From Rhizobium sp. CFBP 8762 (GTDB lineage: Bacteria; Pseudomonadota; Alphaproteobacteria; Rhizobiales; Rhizobiaceae), in the NCBI RefSeq assembly GCF_014841565.1, contig NZ_JACYUD010000005.1, positions 124,001 through 188,000 on the forward strand: a stretch of 64,000 nucleotides of DNA, in the 5' to 3' direction. A program made the translations under genes and the position numbers. This document shows positions 55,471-64,000 of the stretch, one piece after another. The notes below the pieces were generated by a model. It was not told where the DNA came from. It made no database searches and saw nothing but the letters and a program-made list of their open reading frames with translations. How positions within the stretch are numbered: position 1 is the first letter of the stretch; each line of letters begins with the position of its first letter.

Positions 55471-55854
55471 ATGAGTGAAATTAAATTTGGTGAGATTTTG
55501 CTACCGGGCGACGAGCAGGAACAGGCCAAGCGCGAGGCGAAGGTCCGAAAGCGTTTCTGGCCGACGATCAAGCGCGCCGTGCGGGTTATTCCCTTCTCGC
55601 GGGACCTTGTAGCCGCCTACTATTGTGCGCTGGACAAGGAAACACCCCTGCGGGTGCGTGGCATTCTACTGGGTGCACTGGCCTACTTCGTTCTGCCCAT
55701 TGATACGGTGCCGGACTTTCTGGCGGTGGTTGGCTTTTCCGATGATATTGCCGTTTTGACGGCTGCCTTCACGGCCATCAAAGGGCACATCAAGGATCGC
55801 CATTACGTGGCGGCCGACAAAGCACTTAGCGAAAACTTGACAGAGACCGTTTAA
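55471..55854 (+). CDS. YkvA-family (DUF1232) membrane protein
   Basis: 127 residues. The DUF1232 core is PLRVRGILLGALAYFVLPID followed by TVPDFLAVVGFSDDIAVLTA, with a conserved DxxPDxxxxxGFxDD pattern. One or two membrane segments. Function unknown. I chose the ATG at 55471, GGAG nine bases away; the ATG at 55465 is too near the ribosome-binding site. Four-base overlap with the convergent sigma factor gene. Confidence 0.87.
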   Translation: MSEIKFGEILLPGDEQEQAKREAKVRKRFWPTIKRAVRVIPFSRDLVAAYYCALDKETPLRVRGILLGALAYFVLPIDTVPDFLAVVGFSDDIAVLTAAFTAIKGHIKDRHYVAADKALSENLTETV

Positions 55855-56447
55855 GCCCGGTTATCGTCCAGCATGGTTTTCAGCTTGGCGAAGGCCAGGC
55901 GGATGCGGGATTTGACCGTTCCGAGCGGCAGCCCGGTTTCCTGCGAAATTTCCGTATGGGTGCGACCGAAGAAGAACGCCATGCGCACCAGTTCCGTTTG
56001 CTCCTGAGGCAGTTTTTTCAGCGCTTCGCGCACCTGTTGTTCGCGGTCGTCATGCTCGAGGCCTTCATCCGGCGATGGCGGTTCGGAGGGCTGGAGCAGC
56101 GGGTCTGTTTCGTCGATCTTGCGGCCACGATCCCGGCGGGCCAGATCGATCCGCCGGTTTCGAGCGATGCGGAATAGCCATGTTGACAGCGAGGATTTGG
56201 TAGGATCGTAAAGATGTGCCTTGTGCCACAGAACGACCATCACCTCCTGTGCCATATCTTCCGCTTGGCCCGCATCCATGCCCTGTCGCATCAGGAAAGA
56301 TTTCAGTCGGGGCGCAAAAAAGTCGAAGAGCGCCGTGAACGCCGATTGATCGCGCTCTTTCGCCACCGCGCTTGCCAGCCGGGCGAAATGCTCTCTGTCG
56401 TCCACATTCATGGGTCGGTTAACGGCCTCCAAGCCAGACTGGTTCAT
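55851..56447 (-). CDS. ECF-type sigma factor
   Basis: 198 residues. Region 2 is DMAQEVMVVLWHKAHLYDPT followed by KSSLSTWLFRIARNRRIDLA, and region 4 is EALKKLPQEQTELVRMAFFF with GRTHTEISQETGLPLGTVKS. A linker rich in E, D and P joins them. This fits the RpoE-like group of rhizobial ECF factors. I chose the ATG at 56447; a GTG at 56453 is also open. No anti-sigma gene is adjacent. Confidence 0.9.
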   Translation of the reverse strand: MNQSGLEAVNRPMNVDDREHFARLASAVAKERDQSAFTALFDFFAPRLKSFLMRQGMDAGQAEDMAQEVMVVLWHKAHLYDPTKSSLSTWLFRIARNRRIDLARRDRGRKIDETDPLLQPSEPPSPDEGLEHDDREQQVREALKKLPQEQTELVRMAFFFGRTHTEISQETGLPLGTVKSRIRLAFAKLKTMLDDNRA

Positions 56448-56735
56448 CGTCACAAATATGCGTCACTCGTACATGGGATTTCACAAAGGTCAAACTCCTG
56501 CCCAATTCTTTCTGCCATAAACACTGGACTCGATGAAATCTTCTATAATCGAACGTTAATACAGACGCGATCACGGGTTTGTGCTGCTTGAACAAGCAGG
56601 ATTGACTGGTTGTTGCCGGGAAATGGCTTTCCGTTGACGATTTGGTAACCTGAATTAAGTCAAAATAAATTCAATTCGAGGACAGGACGCGCCTGAACAC
56701 TATTGGGCGTAGAAGCAAGAAACCGGCAGGAAAAT

Positions 56736-57239
56736 ATGTTAGTCAGAAAGCTCGCAACCGTACTCGCACTCGTCTTGGCCACATCCAGCGCGGCTCTCGC
56801 GCAGTCGCCGACGCGGATCGAGCAGTTCAAGGCATGGGGTGCCTATTCCTACCCGGCCAATGGCGGCAAGGTCTGCTACGTTCTGTCTGTTCCGCAGGAC
56901 AAAAGCCCGGCTTCGGTGGATCACGGCGATATCTTCTTCCTGATTTCGCAACGCCCCGGCCAGAACATCAGCTATGAGCCGCAGGCGATGATGGGCTATG
57001 AGTTGCAGGCCAATTCGAAGGTGACGGTGACCATCGACGCGCGCAGCTTCACTATGTTCACCAAGGAAAAATCCGCCTGGGTGGAAAATGCAGCGGAAGA
57101 GCCAGCGCTTGTCGCTGCCATGCGCTCCGGAAAGGCCATGCGTGTGGATGCCGCCTCCAAGCGTGGCACCAAGACCACCTATAACTATTCCCTTCAGGGA
57201 ATTTCGGCGGCCTTGAAGGCCATTGAAAGCTGCAAGTAA
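56736..57239 (+). CDS. IalB-family (invasion-associated locus B) protein
   Basis: 167 residues with a signal peptide (MLVRKLATVLALVLATSSAA, then LAQSPT). The mature part reads FKAWGAYSYPANGGKVCYVL, with ISQRPGQNISYEPQAMMGYE, the IalB pattern, and a C-terminal Cys (ESCK) that may pair with the first one. IalB proteins are periplasmic; in Bartonella they aid invasion, in rhizobia the role is unknown. I chose the ATG at 56736 (MLVRKL). A terminator follows at 57262. Confidence 0.85.
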   Translation: MLVRKLATVLALVLATSSAALAQSPTRIEQFKAWGAYSYPANGGKVCYVLSVPQDKSPASVDHGDIFFLISQRPGQNISYEPQAMMGYELQANSKVTVTIDARSFTMFTKEKSAWVENAAEEPALVAAMRSGKAMRVDAASKRGTKTTYNYSLQGISAALKAIESCK

Positions 57240-57261
57240 GCCTTCTTATCGAAATGTTTGC

Positions 57262-57289
57262 AAAGGCCGGTCATCGCACCGGCCTTTTT
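57262..57289 (+). terminator. Rho-independent terminator of the IalB-family gene
   Basis: Stem AAAGGCCGG/CCGGCCTTT with an 8-base loop and a T-run (CCTTTTTG), 22 bp after the stop codon. Confidence 0.9.
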
Positions 57290-57470
57290 GCATTGCTGAT
57301 GAACAGGTGACGGCGGATAAAAAGCGTGATATGTCGCCCAGCAACGATCAAATCGAGCGCTGGTGATGCGCTGGACCTTTTTAAAGGCTGATTTGAAACG
57401 CGATCAAAGCGAACCTATCTAGGCAACTCTGCTGGCGTCGGTTGCAGCCGATGAAAACGGGAATATTGGC

Positions 57471-58715
57471 ATGGCCGCAATTGAAACTCTGGAAAGACCG
57501 GTGCGCAGCGCGTCTCAGCGTTCGCCAAGTGTTGAAAAACCATCGCTGATCGGCCTGTCGCGTGAGGACATGGGCAAGGCGCTGCGCGACAGCGGAGTGC
57601 CGGAGCGTCAGGTGAAAATGCGCGTCAGCCAGCTCTGGCATTGGCTGTATGTGCGCGGTGTTTCCGATTTTGATGCCATGAGCAATGTCTCGAAGGATTT
57701 GCGCGACCTGTTGAGCCGCAATTTCACCATTGCCCGTCCCGAAATTGTCGAAGATCAGATTTCCAACGATGGAACACGCAAATGGCTGTTCCGCTTCCCG
57801 GCTCGTGGGGCTGGGCGTCCGGTGGAAATCGAGACGGTTTATATCCCGGAAGAGGGGCGGGGAACGCTGTGCGTTTCCAGTCAGGTGGGCTGCACGCTGA
57901 CCTGCTCCTTCTGCCATACCGGCACGCAGAAGCTGGTGCGCAATCTGACGGCGGAAGAAATTCTGGCGCAGCTTCTGACCGCGCGCGACTGTCTGGGTGA
58001 TTTCCCGGATCGCGATACGCCTGCGGGTGCCATCGTGCCGAGTGAAGGTCGCAAGATCACCAATGTCGTAATGATGGGCATGGGTGAGCCGCTCTATAAT
58101 TTCGAGCATGTGAAGACGGCACTGCTGATTGCATCCGATGGTGACGGGCTGTCCCTGTCCCGGCGGCGGATTACGCTGTCCACCTCCGGCATTGTGCCGG
58201 AAATTTATCGCACCGGCGAAGAAATCGGCGTCATGCTGGCCATCTCGCTTCACGCGGTGCGCGATGAGTTGCGCGATATGCTGGTGCCGATCAACAAAAA
58301 ATATCCCTTGAAGCAGCTGATCGAAGCCTGTCGTGCCTATCCCGGTCTGTCCAATGCGCGCCGCATTACCTTCGAATATGTCATGCTGAAAGATGTGAAC
58401 GATAGTCTGGAAGACGCGAAGGAATTGGTGCGCTTGCTCAAGGGCATTCCCGCCAAGATCAATCTCATTCCCTTCAACCCATGGCCGGGCACCAATTACC
58501 AGTGTTCCGATTGGGAGCAGATCGAAAAATTCGCCGACTTCGTCAATCAGGCGGGCTATGCCTCGCCGATCCGCACGCCGCGTGGACGGGACATTCTGGC
58601 CGCTTGCGGTCAGCTGAAATCGGAGTCCGAGCGGATGCGCAAGGTTGACCGCATGGCCTTTGAGGCGATGATGATCGTTGGTCATGGTGAGGATGACGAC
58701 AGCGACGACCGATAA
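57471..58715 (+). CDS. rlmN: 23S rRNA (A2503-C2)/tRNA (A37-C2) methyltransferase RlmN
   Basis: 414 residues, radical-SAM enzyme. The cluster motif CTLTCSFC is seen in [13 protein letters not shown], preceded by [18 protein letters not shown]. Further motifs are [34 protein letters not shown] (with the family Asn), and the second essential Cys near the C-terminus in [11 protein letters not shown]. The ATG at 57471 is the natural start. The C-terminus has an acidic tail (DEDDDSDDR-like). Repeat half-elements follow. Confidence 0.96.
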   Translation: MAAIETLERPVRSASQRSPSVEKPSLIGLSREDMGKALRDSGVPERQVKMRVSQLWHWLYVRGVSDFDAMSNVSKDLRDLLSRNFTIARPEIVEDQISNDGTRKWLFRFPARGAGRPVEIETVYIPEEGRGTLCVSSQVGCTLTCSFCHTGTQKLVRNLTAEEILAQLLTARDCLGDFPDRDTPAGAIVPSEGRKITNVVMMGMGEPLYNFEHVKTALLIASDGDGLSLSRRRITLSTSGIVPEIYRTGEEIGVMLAISLHAVRDELRDMLVPINKKYPLKQLIEACRAYPGLSNARRITFEYVMLKDVNDSLEDAKELVRLLKGIPAKINLIPFNPWPGTNYQCSDWEQIEKFADFVNQAGYASPIRTPRGRDILAACGQLKSESERMRKVDRMAFEAMMIVGHGEDDDSDDR

Positions 58716-58738
58716 GCGGACACGCTTTCGTTGTTTGT

Positions 58739-58855
58739 TTGCCGCATTATCCAGACGTAAACACGAATACGCTTGTGCTGGAAATGCTTGCTTATTGTTA
58801 GTCGCATTACCAGGACGCAAACGCGAATACGCTTGTGCCGGAAATGCTCTGGCAG
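58739..58855 (+). repeat. Two tandem half-elements of the intergenic repeat, after rlmN
   Basis: 58739-58794 and 58801-58855 both contain the pattern CGCATTA, CAGACG or AGGACG, an AAACGCGAATACGC core and GGAAATGCT, like the second half of copy A at 12046. They lie in tandem, 62 bp apart, between rlmN and the ABC transporter. Confidence 0.8.
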
Positions 58856-58912
58856 TTGATTTCACCGGAATGGTTTTCTACAAGCGGAAATAGATCATTC
58901 TGGAGGAATATG

Positions 58913-59866
58913 ATGCGTACGCTTATTCTCGCGCTTGCTGCTGCAACCGCACTTGCCCTTCCCGTCAAAGCCGAAACGGTTACGGTTGCCGTCACCGCTA
59001 TTGTTGAACATCCGGCGCTGGATGCCACGCGCGATGGTGTAAAGCAGGCGCTGACCGAGGCTGGATACAAGGACGGCGAGAATCTGAAGTTCGTTTACCA
59101 GTCCGCACAGGGCAATCCCGCGACCGCTGCGCAAATCGCACGCCAGTTCGTGGGCGATGCACCGGCGGTTATCGTTCCGATTTCGACCCCATCGGCACAG
59201 GCAGTTGTTGCCGCTACCCGCGATATTCCAGTTGTATTCACCGCTATCTCGGATCCCGTCGCAGCACAGCTTGTGAAAAACCTTGAGAAGCCGGGCCGCA
59301 ATGTGACGGGTGTCACCGATATGTCGCCAGCGTCGCAGCATATTGAACTGATCCGCGAACTGGTTCCCAATGTAAAGTCCATAGGTTTTCTCTATAACTC
59401 CGGCGAGGCCAATTCCACGGCGTTGCTGGCAGCCTTTCGAGAGGAAGCTGAAAAGTCAGGCTTGAAGATCGTGGAATCCGCTGCCACGAAGTCCGCTGAA
59501 GTACAGGGTGCAGCCCGTGCGCTGGTCGGTCGCGCCGACGTTATCTATGTGCCGACCGACAATACCATTGTATCCGCGTTGGAAGGTGCTGTTGCCGTGG
59601 CTGAGGAAAGCAAGCTGCCGCTGATCACCGCTGATACGGATTCCGTTGCTCGGGGCGCTCTGGCTGCTGTTGGTCTCAACTACCATGATATCGGTATCCA
59701 GACGGGCAAGATGGTGGTGCGTGTGTTGAAGGGTGAGAACCCCGGCGATATCGCAGTGGAGAACCCCAGCAAGTCTGAACTGGTTGTCAACAAGGCCGCA
59801 GCATCGAAAATGGGCGTGACGCTATCAGATGCCATTTTGAAGCGCGCAGCCAAGGTTATTGAATAA
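58913..59866 (+). CDS. ABC transporter substrate-binding protein, PF04392 type
   Basis: 317 residues, secreted, with a signal peptide (MRTLILALAAATALALPVKA). The mature part resembles type-1 periplasmic proteins of the ABC_sub_bind family (VAVTAIVEHPALDATRDGVK, PVVFTAISDPVAAQLV, GRNVTGVTDMSPASQHIELI, NYHDIGIQTGKMVVRVLKGE), the group that includes TrpX. The ligand is unknown; tryptophan or other aromatic compounds are possible by family. I chose the ATG at 58913 because GGAGG fits it better than the ATG at 58910. Confidence 0.87.
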   Translation: MRTLILALAAATALALPVKAETVTVAVTAIVEHPALDATRDGVKQALTEAGYKDGENLKFVYQSAQGNPATAAQIARQFVGDAPAVIVPISTPSAQAVVAATRDIPVVFTAISDPVAAQLVKNLEKPGRNVTGVTDMSPASQHIELIRELVPNVKSIGFLYNSGEANSTALLAAFREEAEKSGLKIVESAATKSAEVQGAARALVGRADVIYVPTDNTIVSALEGAVAVAEESKLPLITADTDSVARGALAAVGLNYHDIGIQTGKMVVRVLKGENPGDIAVENPSKSELVVNKAAASKMGVTLSDAILKRAAKVIE

Positions 59867-59983
59867 AATCCATAATTTCTATTGGCAAAACCTGTTTCGG
59901 GCCGTATTCGCCGAGGTGAATGCGGCTCGCTTTTGCTGTGATTGCGCTGCAAAACCGAAAATTGACGAGAGGATGCTCGCACC

Positions 59984-60865
59984 GTGAGCCCGATAGCTTT
60001 TTGGGGAGCCGTAGAACTCGGCCTAGTTTTTGCGTTCGTGGCGCTTGGCGTCTATCTGGCGTTTCGCGTGCTGGATTTCCCGGACCTGACGGTGGATGGC
60101 TCCTTTCCTCTGGGTGCGGCGGTCACCGCTGTGCTGATCATTGCGGGGCTGAACGCTTGGGTTGCCGCTGGCATTGCCATGGTGGCCGGAGCGGTCGCCG
60201 GTATTGTCACGGCCACGCTGAATGTCCGCTTCAAAATTCTGAATTTGCTGGCATCGATCCTTACGATGATCGCGCTCTTTTCGGTTAACCTGCGCGTTAT
60301 GGGCAAGCCGAATGTCGCGCTGATCAATGAAGATACGATGCTGACGCCGTTCTACGGTCTGGGCCTGCCGGAATATTATGTGCGGCCCCTGTTCGTCTTC
60401 ATTCTGGTGGCGCTTGCAGTCGTTCTGGTCTGGCGTTTTCTGGAAAGCGATATTGGCCTTGCCATGCGCGCAACCGGTGCCAATGCGCGTATGGCGCGGG
60501 CGCAGGGCGTACAGACCAACCGTCAGATTTACCTTGGCATGGCTTTATCCAACGCACTGGTGGCGCTTGGAGGTGCCCTGTTTGCGCAAACCAATGGCTT
60601 TGCCGATGTCACCTCCGGCGTTGGCACCATCGTTGTCGGACTGGCCGCTGTCATTATTGGCGAAACGCTGTTTGGCGCACGGGGGATTCTGCTGACGCTG
60701 ATCGGCTGTGTCGCAGGGTCCGTCATCTACCGCATCGCCATTCAGTTGGCTCTGTCCAGCGATGCGCTGGGTCTGCAAGCGTCTGACCTCAACTTTGTGA
60801 CGGCGCTGTTGGTCACCATCGCGCTGGTTCTGCCCCGCTTGCGCCGTGGAGGTGCATCGTCATGA
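59984..60865 (+). CDS. ABC transporter permease of the same system
   Basis: 293 residues with about eight spans, branched-chain-type permease fold (PF02653). Characteristic blocks: FPDLTVDGSFPLGAAVTAVL, FKILNLLASILTMIALFSVN, IGLAMRATGANARMARAQGV and GLAAVIIGETLFGARGILLT. The start is a GTG at 59984 after GAGAGG. It overlaps the ATPase gene by four bases. Partner of the binding protein upstream. Confidence 0.88.
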   Translation: MSPIAFWGAVELGLVFAFVALGVYLAFRVLDFPDLTVDGSFPLGAAVTAVLIIAGLNAWVAAGIAMVAGAVAGIVTATLNVRFKILNLLASILTMIALFSVNLRVMGKPNVALINEDTMLTPFYGLGLPEYYVRPLFVFILVALAVVLVWRFLESDIGLAMRATGANARMARAQGVQTNRQIYLGMALSNALVALGGALFAQTNGFADVTSGVGTIVVGLAAVIIGETLFGARGILLTLIGCVAGSVIYRIAIQLALSSDALGLQASDLNFVTALLVTIALVLPRLRRGGASS

Positions 60866-61656
60866 TCAAACTTGATAACATCCATGTGGTCTTTGGTCGC
60901 GGTACGCCGCTGGAAAAGAAGGCGCTGTCCGGCATCAACCTGACCATCGATGAAGGCTCCTTCGTCACCGTTATCGGCTCCAACGGTGCCGGCAAATCCA
61001 CGCTTTTGGGTATTCTGGCGGGCGATGTGCTGGCGACGGAAGGGCGTGTGACCATCGGCACGACCGACGTGACCCGCAAGCCCACCGCCAGCCGTGCGGG
61101 GCTGGTGGCCCGTGTGTTTCAGGACCCGCTGGCCGGTAGCTGTGGTGCCCTGACCATTGAAGAAAATCTGGCGCTGGCCCTGCTGCGCGGCAAGCAGCGT
61201 GGTCTAGCCGCGGCACTCAGCGGCAGCCGCCGCGTGCATTTCATGGAACGGATCGCTGGCCTGAATTTGGGTCTCGAAAACCGCATGAAGGACCGGATGG
61301 ATTTGCTGTCAGGCGGCCAGCGGCAGGCGATTTCGCTGGTCATGGCCACGCTGGCGGGATCGGACGTTCTGCTTCTGGACGAGCACACGGCAGCGCTTGA
61401 TCCCGGCATGGCCGAGTTCATCATGGATTTGACCAAGTCCATCGTGGCAGACCGAAAGCTGACGACGCTGATGGTGACGCACTCCATGCGCCAAGCGCTC
61501 GATTTCGGCACCCGTACGGTCATGCTGCACGGTGGCGAGGTGGTTCTGGACGTGAGCGGTGAACACCGCAAGACCTTGCAGGTCGAAGACCTGATCGACA
61601 TGTTCCGCAAGATCAGGGGCCAGACGCTTGATGATGACGAGTTGCTGATCGGCTAA
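60862..61656 (+). CDS. ABC transporter ATP-binding protein of the same system
   Basis: 264 residues. Walker A GSNGAGKSTLLG, Q loop in VFQDPLAGSCG, signature LSGGQRQAISLVMA, Walker B VLLLDEHTAALD (a His replaces the usual Pro of DEPT) and switch His in MVTHSMRQAL. The C-terminal regulatory extension is short. It ends one base before the LysE gene on the opposite strand. Confidence 0.9.
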   Translation: MIKLDNIHVVFGRGTPLEKKALSGINLTIDEGSFVTVIGSNGAGKSTLLGILAGDVLATEGRVTIGTTDVTRKPTASRAGLVARVFQDPLAGSCGALTIEENLALALLRGKQRGLAAALSGSRRVHFMERIAGLNLGLENRMKDRMDLLSGGQRQAISLVMATLAGSDVLLLDEHTAALDPGMAEFIMDLTKSIVADRKLTTLMVTHSMRQALDFGTRTVMLHGGEVVLDVSGEHRKTLQVEDLIDMFRKIRGQTLDDDELLIG

Positions 61657-61657
61657 T

Positions 61658-62299
61658 TCACTTGGATTGTGCAAGCAGGATTTTCACCGCAAAGGCGGAG
61701 AAAATTCCCGCAAACAGCCAGTCGATCACGCGGGTCACGGTCGGGTTCTTTTTCAAGGCCGCTGAAAATGTATCGGCAGCCAGCACCATCGGTATGATCA
61801 TCGGCAGCGACAGCGGAATGAACGACAGGCCGAGAAAAAACAGCTTTCCCGGCGCATGAGGATCGGCGGCGGAGACAAACTGCGGCAGAAACGTCATGTT
61901 GAACAGAATGATTTTCGGGTTCAGCAGGTTGATGCCGAGCCCCGTTGCCCAATGCTGAAACAGGCTGTGCTTGCGTCCAGTGCCAAGCTCCGGCGAGAAG
62001 GCCGATCCCTTGCGGATGGCCTGTACTGCAAGATAGACCAGATAACCCGCACCCACGATCTTCAGGGCCAGAAATGCCGAAGGCGATGCCACAATCAGGG
62101 CGGACAGTCCCAGTGCCACCATGCTGGTGTGAATAACGATGCCGCTGCACGCGCCCGCCATGCAGGCGAAGCCCGCTGCGCGCCCCTCCGACAGGGTGCG
62201 GCCCACAAACAGGGTCATATCCGGCCCCGGGGTCAGTGACAGGATAAGCGTGGCAATGGCGAACTGAACCAGAATTGGCCAATCGGGAATGAAGGACAT
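61658..62299 (-). CDS. LysE-family amino acid exporter
   Basis: 213 residues with six predicted spans. The LysE/RhtB signature GPDMTLFVGRTLSEGRAAGF follows the first span, and NLLNPKIILFNMTFLPQFV lies in the middle (NPK motif). Exports amino acids such as homoserine or lysine; substrate unknown. I chose the ATG at 62299 (MSFIPDW) with AAGGTG upstream. Convergent with the ABC ATPase, one base apart. Confidence 0.9.
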   Translation of the reverse strand: MSFIPDWPILVQFAIATLILSLTPGPDMTLFVGRTLSEGRAAGFACMAGACSGIVIHTSMVALGLSALIVASPSAFLALKIVGAGYLVYLAVQAIRKGSAFSPELGTGRKHSLFQHWATGLGINLLNPKIILFNMTFLPQFVSAADPHAPGKLFFLGLSFIPLSLPMIIPMVLAADTFSAALKKNPTVTRVIDWLFAGIFSAFAVKILLAQSK

Positions 62300-62340
62300 C
62301 AGGCACCTTTGGATCTGCAACAAACAAGGGGTAAGTGATC

Positions 62341-62397
62341 TTGTTTCGACGCATTGTCCAGACGTAAAAGCGATCTCGCTTTTACTGAAAATGCTTG
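62341..62397 (+). repeat. Half-element of the intergenic repeat before argG
   Basis: TTGTTTCGACGCATTGTCC, then AGACGTAAAAGCGA, an inverted pair AAAAGCGA/TCGCTTTT, and GAAAATGCTTG: the second half of copy A. It lies between the LysE gene and argG. Confidence 0.8.
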
Positions 62398-62525
62398 AAG
62401 TTTTGCCAACTGAATTTCAGCCAGACCTTGTATCCGGCACTGTTCCCGCTAAAGTGCGCTCCGATTTGGTAAGGCGCCCAGAGTGCTGAGGGCGCCGCGC
62501 GCACAGGAATGAACGGACGGTCATC

Positions 62526-63746
62526 ATGGCATCGGTTAAGCAAGTAAAAAAAGTCGTTCTGGCCTATTCAGGCGGTCTCGATACATCCATTATTCTGAAA
62601 TGGCTCCAGACGGAGCTGGGTGCCGAGGTCGTCACCTTCACCGCCGATCTGGGGCAGGGTGAGGAACTGGAGCCAGCGCGCAAAAAAGCTGAGATGATGG
62701 GCATCAAGGAAATCTTTATCGAAGATGTGCGTGAAGAATTCGTCCGTGACTTCGTCTTTCCGATGTTCCGCGCCAACGCGGTTTATGAAGGCGTCTATCT
62801 GCTGGGCACATCCATCGCTCGGCCGTTGATTTCGAAGCATCTGGTCGATATTGCCGCCAAAACCGGGGCAGACGCCATTGCCCATGGCGCAACCGGCAAA
62901 GGTAACGATCAGGTCCGTTTCGAGCTTTCGGCCTATGCGCTGAACCCGGATATCAAGATCATTGCTCCTTGGCGTGACTGGTCGTTCAAGAGCCGCACCG
63001 ACCTGTTGGAATTTGCCGAGCAGCACCAGATTCCCGTTGCCAAGGACAAGAAGGGCGAGGCGCCGTTCTCGGTGGACGCGAACCTGCTGCACTCCTCCTC
63101 CGAAGGCAAGGTTCTGGAAAACCCGGCGGAAGAAGCGCCGGAATATGTGCATATGCGCACGATTTCTCCCGAAGCTGCGCCCGATAAGGCTACCATCATC
63201 AAGATCGGCTTTGAGCGTGGTGATGCTGTTTCCATCAATGGGGAGCGCCTGTCGCCCGCAACGCTTCTGGCGAAGCTGAACGATTACGGCCGTGACAACG
63301 GTATTGGCCGTCTGGACCTCGTGGAAAACCGCTTTGTCGGCATGAAGTCCCGCGGCGTTTATGAAACCCCCGGCGGCACCATTCTTCTGGCAGCGCACCG
63401 CGCGATTGAATCCATCACGCTGGATCGCGGCGCAGCGCACCTCAAAGACGACATTATGCCGCGCTACGCGGAACTGATCTATTACGGTTTCTGGTTCTCG
63501 CCGGAGCGTGAAATGCTGCAGGCGCTGATCGACAAGAGCCAGGAGCATGTGGAGGGTGAAGTGACCCTCAAGCTCTACAAGGGCAATGTGATGGTAACGG
63601 GTCGTGAATCGCCAAAGTCGCTTTACTCCGACAAGCTGGTGACATTTGAGGACGACCACGGTGCCTACGACCAGAAGGACGCAGCCGGGTTCATCAAGCT
63701 GAACGCGCTGCGTCTGCGCACGCTGGCGGCCCGCAACCGCCGCTAA
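62526..63746 (+). CDS. argG: Argininosuccinate synthase
   Basis: Joins citrulline and aspartate in arginine synthesis. 406 residues, the family length. P-loop-like [15 protein letters not shown] at the N-terminus, [40 protein letters not shown] in the middle, and [20 protein letters not shown] towards the end. The ATG at 62526 is the natural start. Confidence 0.97.
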   Translation: MASVKQVKKVVLAYSGGLDTSIILKWLQTELGAEVVTFTADLGQGEELEPARKKAEMMGIKEIFIEDVREEFVRDFVFPMFRANAVYEGVYLLGTSIARPLISKHLVDIAAKTGADAIAHGATGKGNDQVRFELSAYALNPDIKIIAPWRDWSFKSRTDLLEFAEQHQIPVAKDKKGEAPFSVDANLLHSSSEGKVLENPAEEAPEYVHMRTISPEAAPDKATIIKIGFERGDAVSINGERLSPATLLAKLNDYGRDNGIGRLDLVENRFVGMKSRGVYETPGGTILLAAHRAIESITLDRGAAHLKDDIMPRYAELIYYGFWFSPEREMLQALIDKSQEHVEGEVTLKLYKGNVMVTGRESPKSLYSDKLVTFEDDHGAYDQKDAAGFIKLNALRLRTLAARNRR

Positions 63747-63769
63747 TTTACAATACAAAGGATGACGTC

Positions 63770-64000
63770 ATGACACAGCAAGCCACCAACCCCGCCTTGG
63801 TCAAATGGGATGGATTTGAGGGGCTGCCGCGTTTTGACGTCATTCGGGACACTGATTTCGCGCCAGCCTACGAGGTCGGGCTGGCCGAGCATGACGCCGA
63901 AATCGACGCCATTGCGAACAATCCTGATGCGCCGACATTTAAAAACACCATTATCCCGCTTGAACTGGCGGGCGAGACCATGTCGCGCGTCGGCGCAGTG
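63770..64000 (+). CDS. M3-family metallopeptidase, 5' end only (probable peptidyl-dipeptidase)
   Basis: 77 codons to the window edge, starting with an ATG at 63770 after AAAGGATG. The translation (TQQATNPALVKWDGFEGLPR, then FAPAYEVGLAEHDAEIDAIA, PTFKNTIIPLELAGETMSRV) is the N-terminal pattern of the oligopeptidase A/Dcp family: F-AFE-GLAEH-AEI-AIA and FENTI-ALE-AG. The HExxH zinc site would lie beyond the window. It begins 23 bp after argG, so may be co-transcribed. Confidence 0.82.
   Translation, partial: MTQQATNPALVKWDGFEGLPRFDVIRDTDFAPAYEVGLAEHDAEIDAIANNPDAPTFKNTIIPLELAGETMSRVGAV

Noticed and set aside
57381-58865. 494-codon open frame on the minus strand
   Set aside because: Antisense to rlmN, and begins inside the repeat half-elements.
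62568-63758. 396-codon open frame on the minus strand
   Set aside because: Antisense to argG; no motif.

Overview
The window is chromosomal DNA from an alphaproteobacterium of the Rhizobiaceae, most like Agrobacterium or Rhizobium. The evidence is a class II (CP4-type) EPSP synthase in the order aroA-cmk-rpsA, an FYDLN-acid protein, an MbfA-type ferritin/VIT iron exporter behind an Irr-type palindrome, BA14K and IalB family proteins, and several copies of a rhizobial-style intergenic mosaic repeat. Almost all of it is ordinary housekeeping DNA with high GC; the exception is one 19.4 kb integrated element.

Region 1 (1-28.5 kb, core). A sulfate ABC transporter operon (sbp-cysT-cysW, the last one cut by the window edge) and tRNA-Ala(GGC) are followed by aroA-cmk-rpsA, a nicotinamide phosphoribosyltransferase, and a two-gene operon encoding a Zn-protease-like protein and an unknown protein. 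Next come a short RNase D, rpmI-rplT, pheS-pheT, an alpha/beta hydrolase, an aldo/keto reductase divergent from a Gfo/Idh/MocA oxidoreductase, mbfA, a GNAT acetyltransferase, an XRE-cupin regulator, lepA, rnk, a DoxX protein, a SelT/W/H-like protein with a DedA-like membrane protein, a BA14K protein, a phosphohexomutase and tRNA-Leu(CAG).

Region 2 (28.58-48.0 kb, accessory). This element sits in the 3' end of tRNA-Leu(CAG). A 19 bp core is repeated at both ends, and a P4-type tyrosine integrase lies next to the right end. Running leftward are an island-type conserved protein, an AlpA-like regulator, a tight replication cassette (winged-helix protein, initiator-like protein, split primase zinc domain and primase-helicase), a ribbon-helix-helix protein and three large podovirus-like ejection proteins, one with a tail-lysozyme-like domain. 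No capsid, portal or large terminase gene is visible. A frameshifted remnant of an Sf6-type small terminase lies at the left end, so the element is either a decayed podoviral prophage or a satellite-like island. An XRE repressor with a clear operator array controls a divergent small operon. The main cargo is an AT-richer two-gene module at 33.2-35.1 kb: a DarG-like macrodomain protein overlapping a DarT-like DNA ADP-ribosyltransferase. The order is antitoxin then toxin, reversed from the classical darT-darG order, and both proteins carry extra C-terminal domains. This is the best candidate for an undescribed system.

Region 3 (48-64 kb, core). A small conserved protein, a DUF3597 protein and a Bax-inhibitor-1 family protein precede a YbbA/YbbP-type ABC system divergent from a TesA-like esterase. 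Then come ThpR (2'-5' RNA ligase family), a low-molecular-weight phosphotyrosine phosphatase, a pterin carbinolamine dehydratase, a YkvA protein, an ECF sigma factor, an IalB-family protein, rlmN, a three-gene PF04392-type ABC transporter, a LysE exporter, argG and the start of an M3 peptidase gene.
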